64,000 nt of DNA from Pseudomonas cremoris. Its GTDB lineage: Bacteria; Pseudomonadota; Gammaproteobacteria; Pseudomonadales; Pseudomonadaceae. The DNA lies in contig NZ_JAAXCY010000018.1 of the NCBI RefSeq assembly GCF_014230465.1, positions 52,591 through 116,590 on the forward strand, given 5' to 3'. Below are positions 47,305 to 55,918 of the stretch, in pieces. The stretch's first letter is position 1; each line of letters opens with the position of its first letter. A program made the translations under genes and the position numbers. Under the pieces are notes generated by a model, which worked only from the letters and a program-made list of their open reading frames with translations, searched no databases and was not told the origin of the DNA.

Positions 47305-47685
47305 TCAATGCATGCGTGATCCTTGCTGCGTCAGCGCGGTTTGCACGCACTCGATCAGATGTTCGCTGCTCCAGGGTTTGGGCAGGAACCGCACCGAACT
47401 CCCCAGTTGCGCCGCCAACTTTGCGTTACCGGACGTCAGCACCACCGGCACCGTTGGCCAACGATGCGCCACCACTCGGCTCAAATCGTAGCCATTGAGC
47501 AACCCCGGCATCTGAATATCGCTGACAATCAGGTCCACCGGGTCATCGCCACGTTCCAGGTAAATCATCCCTTCATCTGCCGATGGGAACGAAGTCACTA
47601 CCGCCCCGAAATCTTCCAGTACATCCACCATCAACGAGCGAATGATCTCGTCGTCTTCCAATACTAAAATCGATGGCTGAGCCAT
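47305..47685 (-). CDS. Single-domain response regulator
   Basis: A 126-residue CheY-like receiver with ILVLEDDEIIRSLMVDVLED, the phospho-acceptor Asp in VDLIVSDIQMPGLLNGYDLS, a Thr-Ser switch (VVLTSGNA) and the Lys in RFLPKPWSSEHL. No output domain. AAGGA precedes the start at 47685. Its position before bphO-bphP makes it a good candidate partner of the bacteriophytochrome kinase. Confidence 0.92.
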   Translation of the reverse strand: MAQPSILVLEDDEIIRSLMVDVLEDFGAVVTSFPSADEGMIYLERGDDPVDLIVSDIQMPGLLNGYDLSRVVAHRWPTVPVVLTSGNAKLAAQLGSSVRFLPKPWSSEHLIECVQTALTQQGSRMH

Positions 47686-47764
47686 GATCCTTACTCCACC
47701 ATCAGGGTTCATTAACGTGGAGTAGAACACGTCTAAATAGGTTCGATTGGATGTATTCAAGGCG

Positions 47765-48358
47765 ATGGGTGGTCATAAGAATGCCGTTGCAGGATACTCC
47801 GCCCACCTCAAGAAACCTCGCACAAGGCAGTCAACCGTGAACGACCCGGATCTGGGCAACCGCATGATCAAAGTCGACCATGCCGGTGAGCATGGCGCGA
47901 TCTGTATCTACAGCGGCCAGTTGTTCATGGCGCGGTTCTTTGCCCCGAGCATGGTGGCTGAACTGCAGGAGTTTCTGTCGCACGAGCGTCGCCATCGCGC
48001 TGTGTTCCAGGCCGAGTTGCAAAGGCGCGCTTACCGCCGTTGCCGCAGCTACTGGCTGTGTGGCCTCGGTGGTTTGGTGTTGGGGTTGATGACTGGCCTG
48101 TGCGGACGCAAAGCCATCGTCGCCACCACTGTTGCGGTTGAAAGCGTGGTGCTCAAACATCTCGCCCATCAACTGCACACACTGCGGGAGATCGACCCGC
48201 TAGCCGTGGCCGCGATTGCCTCTATCGTTGAGGAAGAACAACACCACCACGACCATTCGGCTGCGCAGATTGATGTGCGTGACCCGTGGTTTCGCGCGCT
48301 CACACCGGTGGTCACCGCCTGGACCGAAACCGTGATCTGGATGGGCATGCGTTCCTGA
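47765..48358 (+). CDS. Coq7-like diiron hydroxylase paralogue
   Basis: About 197 residues, resembling demethoxyubiquinone hydroxylase Coq7. The diiron ligand pattern is kept: DHAGEHGAICIYSGQ, FLSHERRHRAVFQ (E-x-x-H), AVESVVLKHLAHQLHTLREI and ASIVEEEQHHHDHSA. One central membrane-associated helix is LCGLGGLVLGLMTGLCG. It differs clearly from the usual Pseudomonas Coq7, as I remember it, so it may be a second paralogue. The start is uncertain (TTG 47747, ATG 47765 or a later GTG). Role in ubiquinone synthesis is inferred. Confidence 0.75.
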   Translation: MGGHKNAVAGYSAHLKKPRTRQSTVNDPDLGNRMIKVDHAGEHGAICIYSGQLFMARFFAPSMVAELQEFLSHERRHRAVFQAELQRRAYRRCRSYWLCGLGGLVLGLMTGLCGRKAIVATTVAVESVVLKHLAHQLHTLREIDPLAVAAIASIVEEEQHHHDHSAAQIDVRDPWFRALTPVVTAWTETVIWMGMRS

Positions 48359-48401
48359 CAAACAGGCATAATCGCCCGCTACACCTGCTGTGGAGCCTCC
48401 C

Positions 48402-48776
48402 ATGAAGTCTGCCTTGTTGACCCTCGCCCTGATCCTCACCACCAGCCCTGCGTTCGCTGCCGGCGATGCCGAGGCGGGTGGCAAGCTCTTCACCAAGACC
48501 TGCGGCGGTTGCCACAGCATCGGCGAAGGCGCGCGTGGCGGTTTTGGACCTGAACTCAACGGCATCATCGGCCGACCTGCCGGTACCACCACCGACTATC
48601 AATATTCCGACGCGATGAAAAACTCCGGGGTGGTCTGGACCCGCGACAAACTCGCCGCCTATATCGAAGCGCCGAAAAAAGTCGTGAGCGGCACGCGCAT
48701 GATCTTCTGGGGCATCAGTGACCAGGACAAGATCGCCGACATCCTGGCCTACCTCGAAACCTTCCAGCCGGAATAA
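48402..48776 (+). CDS. Cytochrome c, class I
   Basis: A 124-residue periplasmic monohaem cytochrome. The signal peptide (SALLTLALILTTSPAFAAG) precedes GKLFTKTCGGCHSIGEGARG (CxxCH) and the distal Met in VSGTRMIFWGISDQDKIADI. It resembles cytochrome c2/c550. GGAG precedes the ATG. It ends exactly where the convergent LTA-synthase-like gene ends. Confidence 0.92.
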   Translation: MKSALLTLALILTTSPAFAAGDAEAGGKLFTKTCGGCHSIGEGARGGFGPELNGIIGRPAGTTTDYQYSDAMKNSGVVWTRDKLAAYIEAPKKVVSGTRMIFWGISDQDKIADILAYLETFQPE

Positions 48777-50798
48777 TCACTCGCGCACGTTCTGGAACAA
48801 CATCAGCCGCGCACTCTCGTGCAGCCCTCGGGTCAGCCCCTGCAGACGCTGAAATTCTTCGGGGTGCTGCTCGGCCACGTCTTCTCGCGGGGTTTGCGAC
48901 GCCAGGTCATGCAGGGTTGGCGAACTGCCATCGTGTTGCATCTGCAGCAGGAAGTGCTGGGTCACGCCGCCGATGATCGGGAAAGTGCCTTCGCGCAATA
49001 CCAGCGGCACCACACGTTCGCCCTCGGGGGCTGGCTGCTGGATATCGCGGCCCATTGCAGCGTTGCGAAACGGCATGCCTGCCATGCCCGCCACGGTGGG
49101 CAGCAAGTCGGCCAGGCCCACGGCTTCGTCGATGACCCGAGGCTTGAGGCCGGGGGCGTGGATCAGCAGCGGCACGTTGTTACTCTCCAGTCCCAGCTGT
49201 TCGAAGGCGGGCGTCATGTGCGGGATTTGGCTGATGCGTGTGTTGTGGTCACCGAAGAATACAAAAATGCTGTTGTCGTACCAGCCGCCGGCCTTGGCGA
49301 TTTCCATCAGGCGGCCGATGTTGTAGTCCAGTAGGCGCACCGCGTTGTATTGCTCGACGCTGCGCGAACCGGCGGCCTGGACTTGCTCCAGGGTCACGTC
49401 TGCTATCTGGAAACCATCGTTCTGCTTGGGGATGGTGAAGGGGCGATGATTGCCGGAGGTCTGCAGGTAGGCGAAGAACGGTTGGTCTTTGGGGACGGCG
49501 CGTAACAACGCGTCACCTTCCTTGAACAGATCCAGGTCAGAAATACCCCACACGTCTACCCGTGGCGAACGCCAGTGGCTTTCTTCATACAACTGCACAC
49601 CGTCGATGCTCTGGCGGATCAGCGCATTGATATTCGCCCAGCCGGCGTTGCCGCCGATCATGTAGAACCGCTGATACCCCTCGAACGCGTTGATCAGCGT
49701 GTGTTGCCGCGTGATCAACGGGTTGCGCGTAGCGGTCTCCTGGCGAGTGACATCCGGCACGCCGCTGATACTCGCCCACACGGTCTTGGCAGTGCCGGTG
49801 ACAGGCACATAGAAGTGCTTGAAGAACCAGCTTTGGGTAGCCAGTTTGTCCAGGTTCGGCGTGGGGTTCAGCGGGTTGCCGTAGGCGCCGACGGCACTGG
49901 TGCCGAGGGATTCAAGCATCACGAAAACCACATTGGGCGGGCGCTCTCCCGCCAGTCGATAGGGCTGCACGTCTTGCTCGCGGGTGAAATTCAGTTGCTG
50001 CGCATCGGGGTTGTCTACCCCGAGGTAATGGGCGATTTGCGGGTAATGCTCGCGCACCTTTTGCTCATCAAATTGCGATTGGCCGACCTTGAGCGTGTCG
50101 TACAAAAACAGCACCGGGTTAAGGCCCACGGCGGCTACCTGGCTGTTGCCGGAAAAGAACGCATCGCTCCAGCGCAGGGGCACCGGGTTTTCCAGGTTGA
50201 GGTTGGCGACGCGACCGAGCAGGGCCAGCAGCACGGCGACAATGCCGATCAGCGAGACTGAAGCGAGCGTCCATTTACCGATGACGGGTTTGGGCTGATC
50301 CAGGGTCAACCGTTCCAGGCACACCAGCGCCCACACCCACAGCGCCACGGCTGCCAGCCAGCAGGCGGTTATCCACAGCACGGGGTAGGTTTCCCACACC
50401 ATTTGTTGAGAAATCTGCGCGTCTTGCAGGTAACGCAGCACGGTCGCGTTGATACGCACGCCAAGGTAGGCGTAGTGGCCGAAGTCGATGATGTACACCA
50501 AGCCGACCACGGCCAACGCCACGACCAGATACCCGCGCGCCAGCCAGCGCAAGGCGGGCAAGGTGATGAGGTTCCAGCGCGGCAGCCAGGCCAGCACGAC
50601 CAGGGGTAGCAAGAGCAACACCGCCAGGCGCAGGTCGAAACGCAGGCCGATGCCGAGGGTTTCCAGTAGGTGCGGGGTGTTTAACGGCAGGCCCGAAAAG
50701 CCGACGACGAACACCAGCCGTAGTGCAGCCAGCAACATAAACACCAAGCCGATTGCGCCCACGCCGTAGCGCAGGCGGCGTGATTGCAACGCAGTCAT
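48777..50798 (-). CDS. LTA synthase-family sulfatase/phosphoglycerol transferase
   Basis: A 673-residue inner-membrane protein. Five N-terminal helices (e.g. GVGAIGLVFMLLAALRLVFV, ITACWLAAVALWVWALVCLE) are followed by a periplasmic sulfatase-type domain with VVFVMLESLGTSAVGAYGNP, the catalytic Thr in PVTGTAKTVWASISGVP, and NSIFVFFGDHNTRIS. Gram-negative relatives transfer phosphoglycerol or phosphoethanolamine to glucans or lipids. GAGGAAA precedes the start at 50798. The substrate is not known. Confidence 0.88.
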   Translation of the reverse strand: MTALQSRRLRYGVGAIGLVFMLLAALRLVFVVGFSGLPLNTPHLLETLGIGLRFDLRLAVLLLLPLVVLAWLPRWNLITLPALRWLARGYLVVALAVVGLVYIIDFGHYAYLGVRINATVLRYLQDAQISQQMVWETYPVLWITACWLAAVALWVWALVCLERLTLDQPKPVIGKWTLASVSLIGIVAVLLALLGRVANLNLENPVPLRWSDAFFSGNSQVAAVGLNPVLFLYDTLKVGQSQFDEQKVREHYPQIAHYLGVDNPDAQQLNFTREQDVQPYRLAGERPPNVVFVMLESLGTSAVGAYGNPLNPTPNLDKLATQSWFFKHFYVPVTGTAKTVWASISGVPDVTRQETATRNPLITRQHTLINAFEGYQRFYMIGGNAGWANINALIRQSIDGVQLYEESHWRSPRVDVWGISDLDLFKEGDALLRAVPKDQPFFAYLQTSGNHRPFTIPKQNDGFQIADVTLEQVQAAGSRSVEQYNAVRLLDYNIGRLMEIAKAGGWYDNSIFVFFGDHNTRISQIPHMTPAFEQLGLESNNVPLLIHAPGLKPRVIDEAVGLADLLPTVAGMAGMPFRNAAMGRDIQQPAPEGERVVPLVLREGTFPIIGGVTQHFLLQMQHDGSSPTLHDLASQTPREDVAEQHPEEFQRLQGLTRGLHESARLMLFQNVRE

Positions 50799-50848
50799 TT
50801 TTTTCCTCATTCTAAAAAACACTACAAATCTTATGTGGAAAGGGGCTC

Positions 50849-50940
50849 ATGTGGGAGCGGGCTTGCTCGCGAAAGCGGTGGGTCAGCCAAACATGTACCG
50901 ACTGACACCGCGCATTCGCGAGCAAGCCCGCTCCCACAGT
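50849..50940. repeat. REPIN overlapping a gene end
   Basis: ATGTGGGAGCGGGCTTGCTC and its inverted copy (GAGCAAGCCCGCTCCCACAG) lie between two leftward genes. The right unit and spacer supply the last codons and stop of the upstream membrane-protein gene (stop at 50883-50885). Confidence 0.88.
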
Positions 50941-51494
50941 TTGAATTGCATTAATCCAGCGATGACGCAGTAGACCGCCAGCAACGGATCAACCAGATAA
51001 TCCCAGTAGTTTTCCGACGCCTTGAGTCGCAACGCAAACGCCAGCGTGCCCACTGCCAGCATCCACACCGCCAGCGTGTTACGCAGTGCCAACATCAGCA
51101 GCGCCACGGCGGCCACCAGCACAATCATCGGCCGAGGGTTGAACCCCCAGCGGTATGGATCGAAATACGTCAGGCCCAACGTCGCCGGGTACAGCACCAG
51201 GCACAGCACGCCAAACAGCCCCAACATCTGCACGCGGTGAGGGCGCCCCAGCGGCTGCACCAGTCCCAATCGACTCAATGCCACCCACGCCAACAACACC
51301 AACGTGCTGATCGCCAGGTCATCGGTAAAACTGCGTACATACGCCGCCAACGGCAGCTCATTGACCGGGATGAAACTCACCGCCACCAGTATCGGCAGCA
51401 ACCACGGCCGCCAAGGTGCGGTAAAACGCAGCGCACACAGGGCCACAAAACCCAGCAATACAAAACTCAAATGGGCCTGCCACAGGGAAACCAT
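50883..51494 (-). CDS. Integral membrane protein, C-terminus encoded by a REPIN
   Basis: About 203 residues with six or seven hydrophobic helices (HLSFVLLGFVALCALRFTAP, WLLPILVAVSFIPVNELPLA, MLGLFGVLCLVLYPATLGLT, MIVLVAAVALLMLALRNTLA, DPLLAVYCVIAGLMQFK). The final FKLWERACSRMRGVSRYMFG is translated from the REPIN, suggesting the original stop was lost or displaced. It starts inside the sialidase stop (ATGA overlap), so the two are coupled. No family was recognised. Confidence 0.65.
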   Translation of the reverse strand: MVSLWQAHLSFVLLGFVALCALRFTAPWRPWLLPILVAVSFIPVNELPLAAYVRSFTDDLAISTLVLLAWVALSRLGLVQPLGRPHRVQMLGLFGVLCLVLYPATLGLTYFDPYRWGFNPRPMIVLVAAVALLMLALRNTLAVWMLAVGTLAFALRLKASENYWDYLVDPLLAVYCVIAGLMQFKLWERACSRMRGVSRYMFG

Positions 51495-52762
51495 CACAGT
51501 CGCTCCGCCAGCCAAGCTTCGTTGAAGCTGACATGTTTGATAAAGGTGTTATTCCACGAATAAACCAGGTGGTAGGTGCCGTCCGGGCTGCGACTGAAAT
51601 ACGGGTACTCGTATTCAAAGTCGCAACCAACGGGTTTGCACACGCGGTAATCCAGGCTGCTCAGGAAGCGTTCTTCCAAAGGCAGGCGCCTGGCGCCGCT
51701 GGATGCGCGGAAACCTTCGCCGATAATCGCTTTGTAAGCCTCGGGGGAGAACGGTTGGCCCAGTGGGTCCGGCGATTGGTCCAGCTCCACCACCGTGCGC
51801 CACTGGCTGAGCTGGGCGTCGGTGCCGTAAAGGCTGAGCTTGAAACGGCCGTCTTGCAGGTCGTTGAGTGCCACCAGCAAACCGTCGTCTTGCGTGGCGA
51901 CGGCCGCCAGCGATGAGTTGGGGTTGGCCGGCTCAAGCGGGTAAGGCTCGCTCCAGGTTTGCCCGGCATCCGTGGTGCGGCTGGCCAGCACGCGGTGATG
52001 GGTGTCGCCGGCGTAACGCAACATCGCCACGGCGCGCTGGCCGTCCAGCGGCACGATGGTCGGTTGCAGCGAATGCTTGCCACGGCTGATGCGGAATTTA
52101 TCGATCACTGCGCCGTCTGCGCTCAAGTACAGGTACTCGGCAAACTTGCCCATGAACTCGTGGTACACCGGCAAACCGATGGAGCCGTCGGCGTGGAACA
52201 CCGGCGCGGCACGCACCAGGGTGCTGATATTGAAAAACGGCGAGGTCACCAGTTGCCTAGGTGCCGACCAGCTGGCGCCCAAGTCATCCGACACCATCAC
52301 ATTGATCGCACTGGCTGCCCAGCCGCCCACTGACACCGACACATAAAACATCCACAGGCGTTTATCCGGCGCCAACGCGATCACCGGGTTGCCGAGCTTG
52401 CGGATATAACGCTGGGTACCGTCGCGGGTACTTTCTCGTGTGGCCAGCACCTGCTCGGCACCCCATTCGCCGCTGCGGGCGTCAAAGCGCGCGGTGCGCA
52501 CCTGCACATCGGCGGCGCCTTCGCGGGAGCCGGCGAACCACACCGCCATCAAGTCGCCTCCGGGCAGGGCGGTGACGGAAGATGAGTGCACAAAGTCGGT
52601 GAGCTGTGTCGACACAAATCGACTGGTGTACTGGGGGGCCGCTGCGACTTTTTCGGTGTTCGGATTCACCTGGGCGAACGGCGCCAGCACATGGGGCGGG
52701 TGGCTTTGCCAGGCGGCGAAAAACACCACCAGCACACTGAAAATCAATAAGGCGGAGCGCAT
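51494..52762 (-). CDS. Sialidase-like (BNR repeat) exported protein
   Basis: A 422-residue protein with an N-terminal signal anchor (SALLIFSVLVVFFAAW) and a six-bladed sialidase-type propeller. Two Asp-box motifs are visible: MVSDDLGASWSAP and SRTTDAGQTWSEP. Arg-containing FAGSREGAADVQVRTARFD and RKLGNPVIALAPDKRLWMF could form the active-site Arg set. Whether it cleaves sialic or related nonulosonic acids is unknown. It lies 22 bp downstream of the cytochrome b561 gene and overlaps the following membrane-protein gene. Confidence 0.82.
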   Translation of the reverse strand: MRSALLIFSVLVVFFAAWQSHPPHVLAPFAQVNPNTEKVAAAPQYTSRFVSTQLTDFVHSSSVTALPGGDLMAVWFAGSREGAADVQVRTARFDARSGEWGAEQVLATRESTRDGTQRYIRKLGNPVIALAPDKRLWMFYVSVSVGGWAASAINVMVSDDLGASWSAPRQLVTSPFFNISTLVRAAPVFHADGSIGLPVYHEFMGKFAEYLYLSADGAVIDKFRISRGKHSLQPTIVPLDGQRAVAMLRYAGDTHHRVLASRTTDAGQTWSEPYPLEPANPNSSLAAVATQDDGLLVALNDLQDGRFKLSLYGTDAQLSQWRTVVELDQSPDPLGQPFSPEAYKAIIGEGFRASSGARRLPLEERFLSSLDYRVCKPVGCDFEYEYPYFSRSPDGTYHLVYSWNNTFIKHVSFNEAWLAERL

Positions 52763-52784
52763 AGGAGACCTGTGGATAAAAGGA

Positions 52785-53330
52785 TTACTGCGCACGCTCA
52801 TCCGGCAGGCGCTTCCTGCGACCGGTGAGCATGGATAACGGCAGGTTGTCCCGCACCTGAATACTTTCAAACACCGCCGCCAGTACATGGATACACACCA
52901 GGCCCAGCAACACATTGGCGGCCGTCTCGTGAACTTGCAGCGGCCAGTCAGCGCCCCACAGGGCATCGACTTCTTCCATTAGAAAGCCGCTGACGCCAAC
53001 TGTGAGCAAGGCCAGCAACATCAACAGCATCACCAGCGCACCCATCGGCGAATGACCCAGGCGATGCTGCGGCTGACCGTTGAGCAGTGAGCGCACCTGA
53101 GCATTCAGGCGTTTGGGTGTCGGCCAAAAGTCTGCCCAACGTGCGCTGCGTGGCCCGACAAACCCCCATACCAAACGCACCAGCAGCCAGGCCATGGCGT
53201 AGTAGCCCAGCCAGACATGCCAGTCGTCGCCCGCTTCGTTAAAGAAGTAATTGGCGACGAAGACCCCGGCGATCGACAGATGAAACAGTCGTACCAATGG
53301 GTCCCACAGGCGCAGGGAGTCGCCTGGCAT
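52785..53330 (-). CDS. Cytochrome b561-type diheme membrane protein
   Basis: A 181-residue four-helix cytochrome b. It has LRLWDPLVRLFHLSIAGVFV (first haem His), DDWHVWLGYYAMAWLLVRLV, GALVMLLMLLALLTVGVSGF and QVHETAANVLLGLVCIHVLA. It accepts or passes electrons between quinone and a periplasmic partner. Its stop side leads into the sialidase gene; the PepSY gene stop overlaps its start. Confidence 0.88.
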   Translation of the reverse strand: MPGDSLRLWDPLVRLFHLSIAGVFVANYFFNEAGDDWHVWLGYYAMAWLLVRLVWGFVGPRSARWADFWPTPKRLNAQVRSLLNGQPQHRLGHSPMGALVMLLMLLALLTVGVSGFLMEEVDALWGADWPLQVHETAANVLLGLVCIHVLAAVFESIQVRDNLPLSMLTGRRKRLPDERAQ

Positions 53331-53596
53331 CAGCCCTTGATCTCAGTCTTCACGGCTTTGCCGGTGACCGGGTCGTGGTAGATCTCGACCTTGCGCTTGT
53401 CTTTGTCGAAGCCGTAGATCTCGTAGCAGTTGCCGTCGGTGACCTTGAACTTGCTGATTGTGTAGCCTTCGGCCTTGAGCTTGTCCTGGAAGGCTTTTTC
53501 GTCTTGCCATTGCGAGCGCTCGGCGGTGGTGCACTGCGGCCCGGCGAGGGCCAGGGGGCTGGCGAGGACGAGGGACAACAGGAGAATTTTGCGCAT
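53330..53596 (-). CDS. Exported PepSY-domain protein
   Basis: An 88-residue protein with signal peptide (ILLLSLVLASPLALA) and one PepSY domain (FQDKLKAEGYTISKFKVTDG, YEIYGFDKDKRKVEIYHDPV). PepSY plus cytochrome b561 next to an OmpR/histidine-kinase pair is a common arrangement. The PepSY protein may bind a metal or regulate a periplasmic partner. It overlaps the b561 gene by 1 bp. The ATG at 53596 is preferred over upstream starts. Confidence 0.9.
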   Translation of the reverse strand: MRKILLLSLVLASPLALAGPQCTTAERSQWQDEKAFQDKLKAEGYTISKFKVTDGNCYEIYGFDKDKRKVEIYHDPVTGKAVKTEIKG

Positions 53597-53742
53597 GGAA
53601 AAGCTCTCAGCAGATGTGGGAGATTTCACAGTGCTAAACCAACCTTAGTGCAACCTTAGTTGGCAACGAGCCGTAACATCTTTGCCGGGGGGACCCGCGC
53701 AAAACCCGGCATGATTTCGCCGTTTCCTACAGAGCACCAACA

Positions 53743-54405
53743 ATGCGCCTACTTCTTGTCGAAGATGATCGTGCCCTCGGCCAGGGGATTCGCGTGGCTT
53801 TGGGAGCCGAAGGCTACACCCTCGATTGGTTGCAGGATGGCGTCGCGGCCCTGCATGCGCTGCGTACCGAATCGTTTGATTTACTCCTGCTCGACCTCGG
53901 CCTGCCACGGCTCGATGGCCTCGACCTATTGCAGCAACTGCGCGCCGAGCAACACGACCTGCCGGTGCTGATTCTCACCGCCCGCGACGGCACCGCCGAA
54001 CGCATCGCCGGCCTGGACGCCGGTGCCGACGACTACCTGGTCAAGCCCTTCGACGTCGAAGAACTCAAGGCCCGCGTGCGTGCTCTGTTGCGCCGCAGCC
54101 AGGGGCGTGCGCAACCACTGCTGGAACACGCCGGCATCAGCCTCGACCCGGCGACCCAGCAAGTGCGCTACCAGGACGCGGAGATCATCGTGACGCCGAT
54201 GGAGTACCAACTGCTGCACCAACTGATGGTGCGCCCCGGCAAAGTCGTCACCCGCGAGCGCCTGTCCCGAGCGTTGTACGGCTGGCAGGACCGAGTCGAA
54301 AGCAACACCCTGGAAGTGTTGATCCATAACCTGCGCAAAAAGTTATCCACAGAGCTGATCCGCACCGTGCGCGGTGTCGGCTACGTGCTGGTACTCACCT
54401 CATGA
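53743..54405 (+). CDS. OmpR-family response regulator
   Basis: A 220-residue two-domain regulator. The receiver has LLLVEDDRALGQGIRVALGA, the Asp in LLLLDLGLPRLDGLDLL and the Lys in DYLVKPFDVEELKARVRALL. The winged-helix domain has PMEYQLLHQLMVRPGKVVTR and NTLEVLIHNLRKKL. It is like QseB/PmrA. It overlaps the kinase gene by 4 bp and is divergent (146 bp) from the PepSY-b561-sialidase operon, its probable target. Confidence 0.95.
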   Translation: MRLLLVEDDRALGQGIRVALGAEGYTLDWLQDGVAALHALRTESFDLLLLDLGLPRLDGLDLLQQLRAEQHDLPVLILTARDGTAERIAGLDAGADDYLVKPFDVEELKARVRALLRRSQGRAQPLLEHAGISLDPATQQVRYQDAEIIVTPMEYQLLHQLMVRPGKVVTRERLSRALYGWQDRVESNTLEVLIHNLRKKLSTELIRTVRGVGYVLVLTS

Positions 54406-55745
54406 ACTCGGTACGCGCACGCATCCTCATCCCGGTGTTGGTGCTGATCCTGCTGGGCAATGCCCTGATCAGTTGGTTGGTGCTGCGCGACAGCCACCAC
54501 GAAATCGAAGAGGTCTACGACGCCCAACTCGCCCAAAGTGCGCGCCTGCTGCAGGGCGTATTGCGCCAGCGCGATCCCGATGAAGCCGACTGGGACCGTT
54601 TGTATCAGGCGTTTGACCAGGCGATGAGCCGCGTGGGCGAGGAGGGCGTCGCCCACCCTTATGAAACCCGCCTGACCTTTCAGGTGTGGCGCACTGACGG
54701 CCAACTGCTGGTGCGCTCTGCCGAAGCGCCGGTGCTGGCGGCACCGCCTGCGACCCTCGGCTCCCATGACCTGATGGACAACGGCAATGACTGGTGCGCC
54801 TTTCTTCTGGCCGACCCACAACAGGGATTGCTGATTTGGGTGGGCGAGCGCGATGACATCCGCCAGGACGTGATCCAGCGCATCATGGGCCACACCCTCT
54901 GGCCCACGCTGATTGGCGTGCCATTGCTCACGGTATTGATCTGGTTGTTCATCGGCTGGGGTCTGAAACCGTTGCGTGCGATGGCCTCATCGATTCGCGG
55001 ACGCAACAGCCACACCTTGCAGCCCCTGCATTTGGCACCCTTGCCCAGCGATCTGGAACCCATGCAAACCGCGCTGAACCGGCTGCTGGTGCAAGTCGAT
55101 GAATTGCTGGAACGCGAACGCCGCTTCATCGCCGACGCCGCCCACGAACTGCGCACGCCGTTGGCGATCCTGCGTATCCACGCGCAAAACGCCCAAAGCG
55201 CCGAGACCCCGGAACAACGCCGCGAAGCCCTGGACTTCCTGGTCAACGGCGTCGACCGCGCCACCCGCATCGGCAGCCAACTGCTGACCATGGCCCGTAT
55301 CGAGCCGCAACTGAACAACCCGGTGCGCAGTCGTGTGCAACTGACGGAGTTGGTGCGCGAAGAACTGGCTGAGCTGGCGCCACTGGCCATGGAAAAAGGC
55401 GTGGAACTGGTGCTGGAGGGAGAGGAGGAGGTTTGGGTGGAAACCGAGCCCGTCGCCCTGGCGATTGCGTTGCAAAACCTGGTGACCAACGCGCTGAATT
55501 TCTCGCCTGCTGGCAGCGAAGTGAAAGTGGTGATTGGTGCCACCAGCCTACGCGTGGAAGACCAGGGGCCGGGGATTGATGAAACGGAACTGGGCCGCTT
55601 GTTCGAACGGTTCTACAGCCGGGGTAACGCCAACGGCGCCGGGTTGGGGTTGGCGATTGTGGAGATGATCGTCGGTAAAATCGGTAGCCGCCTGGCACTG
55701 CACAACTTGGCACAAGGCGGTTTGTGCGCACGGTTGGATTTCTGA
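54402..55745 (+). CDS. Sensor histidine kinase
   Basis: A 447-residue membrane kinase. One N-terminal transmembrane helix (RILIPVLVLILLGNALISWL), a periplasmic sensor of about 130 residues, and a second helix (LWPTLIGVPLLTVLIWLFIG) are followed by a HAMP-like linker. The H-box is ERRFIADAAHELRTPLAILR, the N-box NLVTNALNFSP and the G-box RVEDQGPGIDETELGRLFER. It is the QseC/PmrB-type partner of the preceding regulator, with the genes overlapping by 4 bp. Confidence 0.95.
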   Translation: MNSVRARILIPVLVLILLGNALISWLVLRDSHHEIEEVYDAQLAQSARLLQGVLRQRDPDEADWDRLYQAFDQAMSRVGEEGVAHPYETRLTFQVWRTDGQLLVRSAEAPVLAAPPATLGSHDLMDNGNDWCAFLLADPQQGLLIWVGERDDIRQDVIQRIMGHTLWPTLIGVPLLTVLIWLFIGWGLKPLRAMASSIRGRNSHTLQPLHLAPLPSDLEPMQTALNRLLVQVDELLERERRFIADAAHELRTPLAILRIHAQNAQSAETPEQRREALDFLVNGVDRATRIGSQLLTMARIEPQLNNPVRSRVQLTELVREELAELAPLAMEKGVELVLEGEEEVWVETEPVALAIALQNLVTNALNFSPAGSEVKVVIGATSLRVEDQGPGIDETELGRLFERFYSRGNANGAGLGLAIVEMIVGKIGSRLALHNLAQGGLCARLDF

Positions 55746-55760
55746 CCCGCCGCCAATCCC

Positions 55761-55799
55761 CTGTGGGAGCTGTCGAGCCTTAGCGAGGCTGCGAAGGGA
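55761..55799. repeat. REP-like palindrome, second family
   Basis: CTGTGGGAGCTGTCGAGCCT followed by TAGCGAGGCTGCGAAGGG, just after the kinase stop. It matches another widespread Pseudomonas REP type (GCCTTAGCGAGGC hairpin) different from the REPINs above. Confidence 0.6.
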
Positions 55800-55918
55800 T
55801 CACCTCGGTGCACCTGCCAAACCGCAGTACCTGTATCTCAACCGCGCCAATGCGGAACATTCTGTTTATTTCCAGGTCCAGTCATCACCCCCATTCACAC
55901 CGATAAGGACATCCCCCT

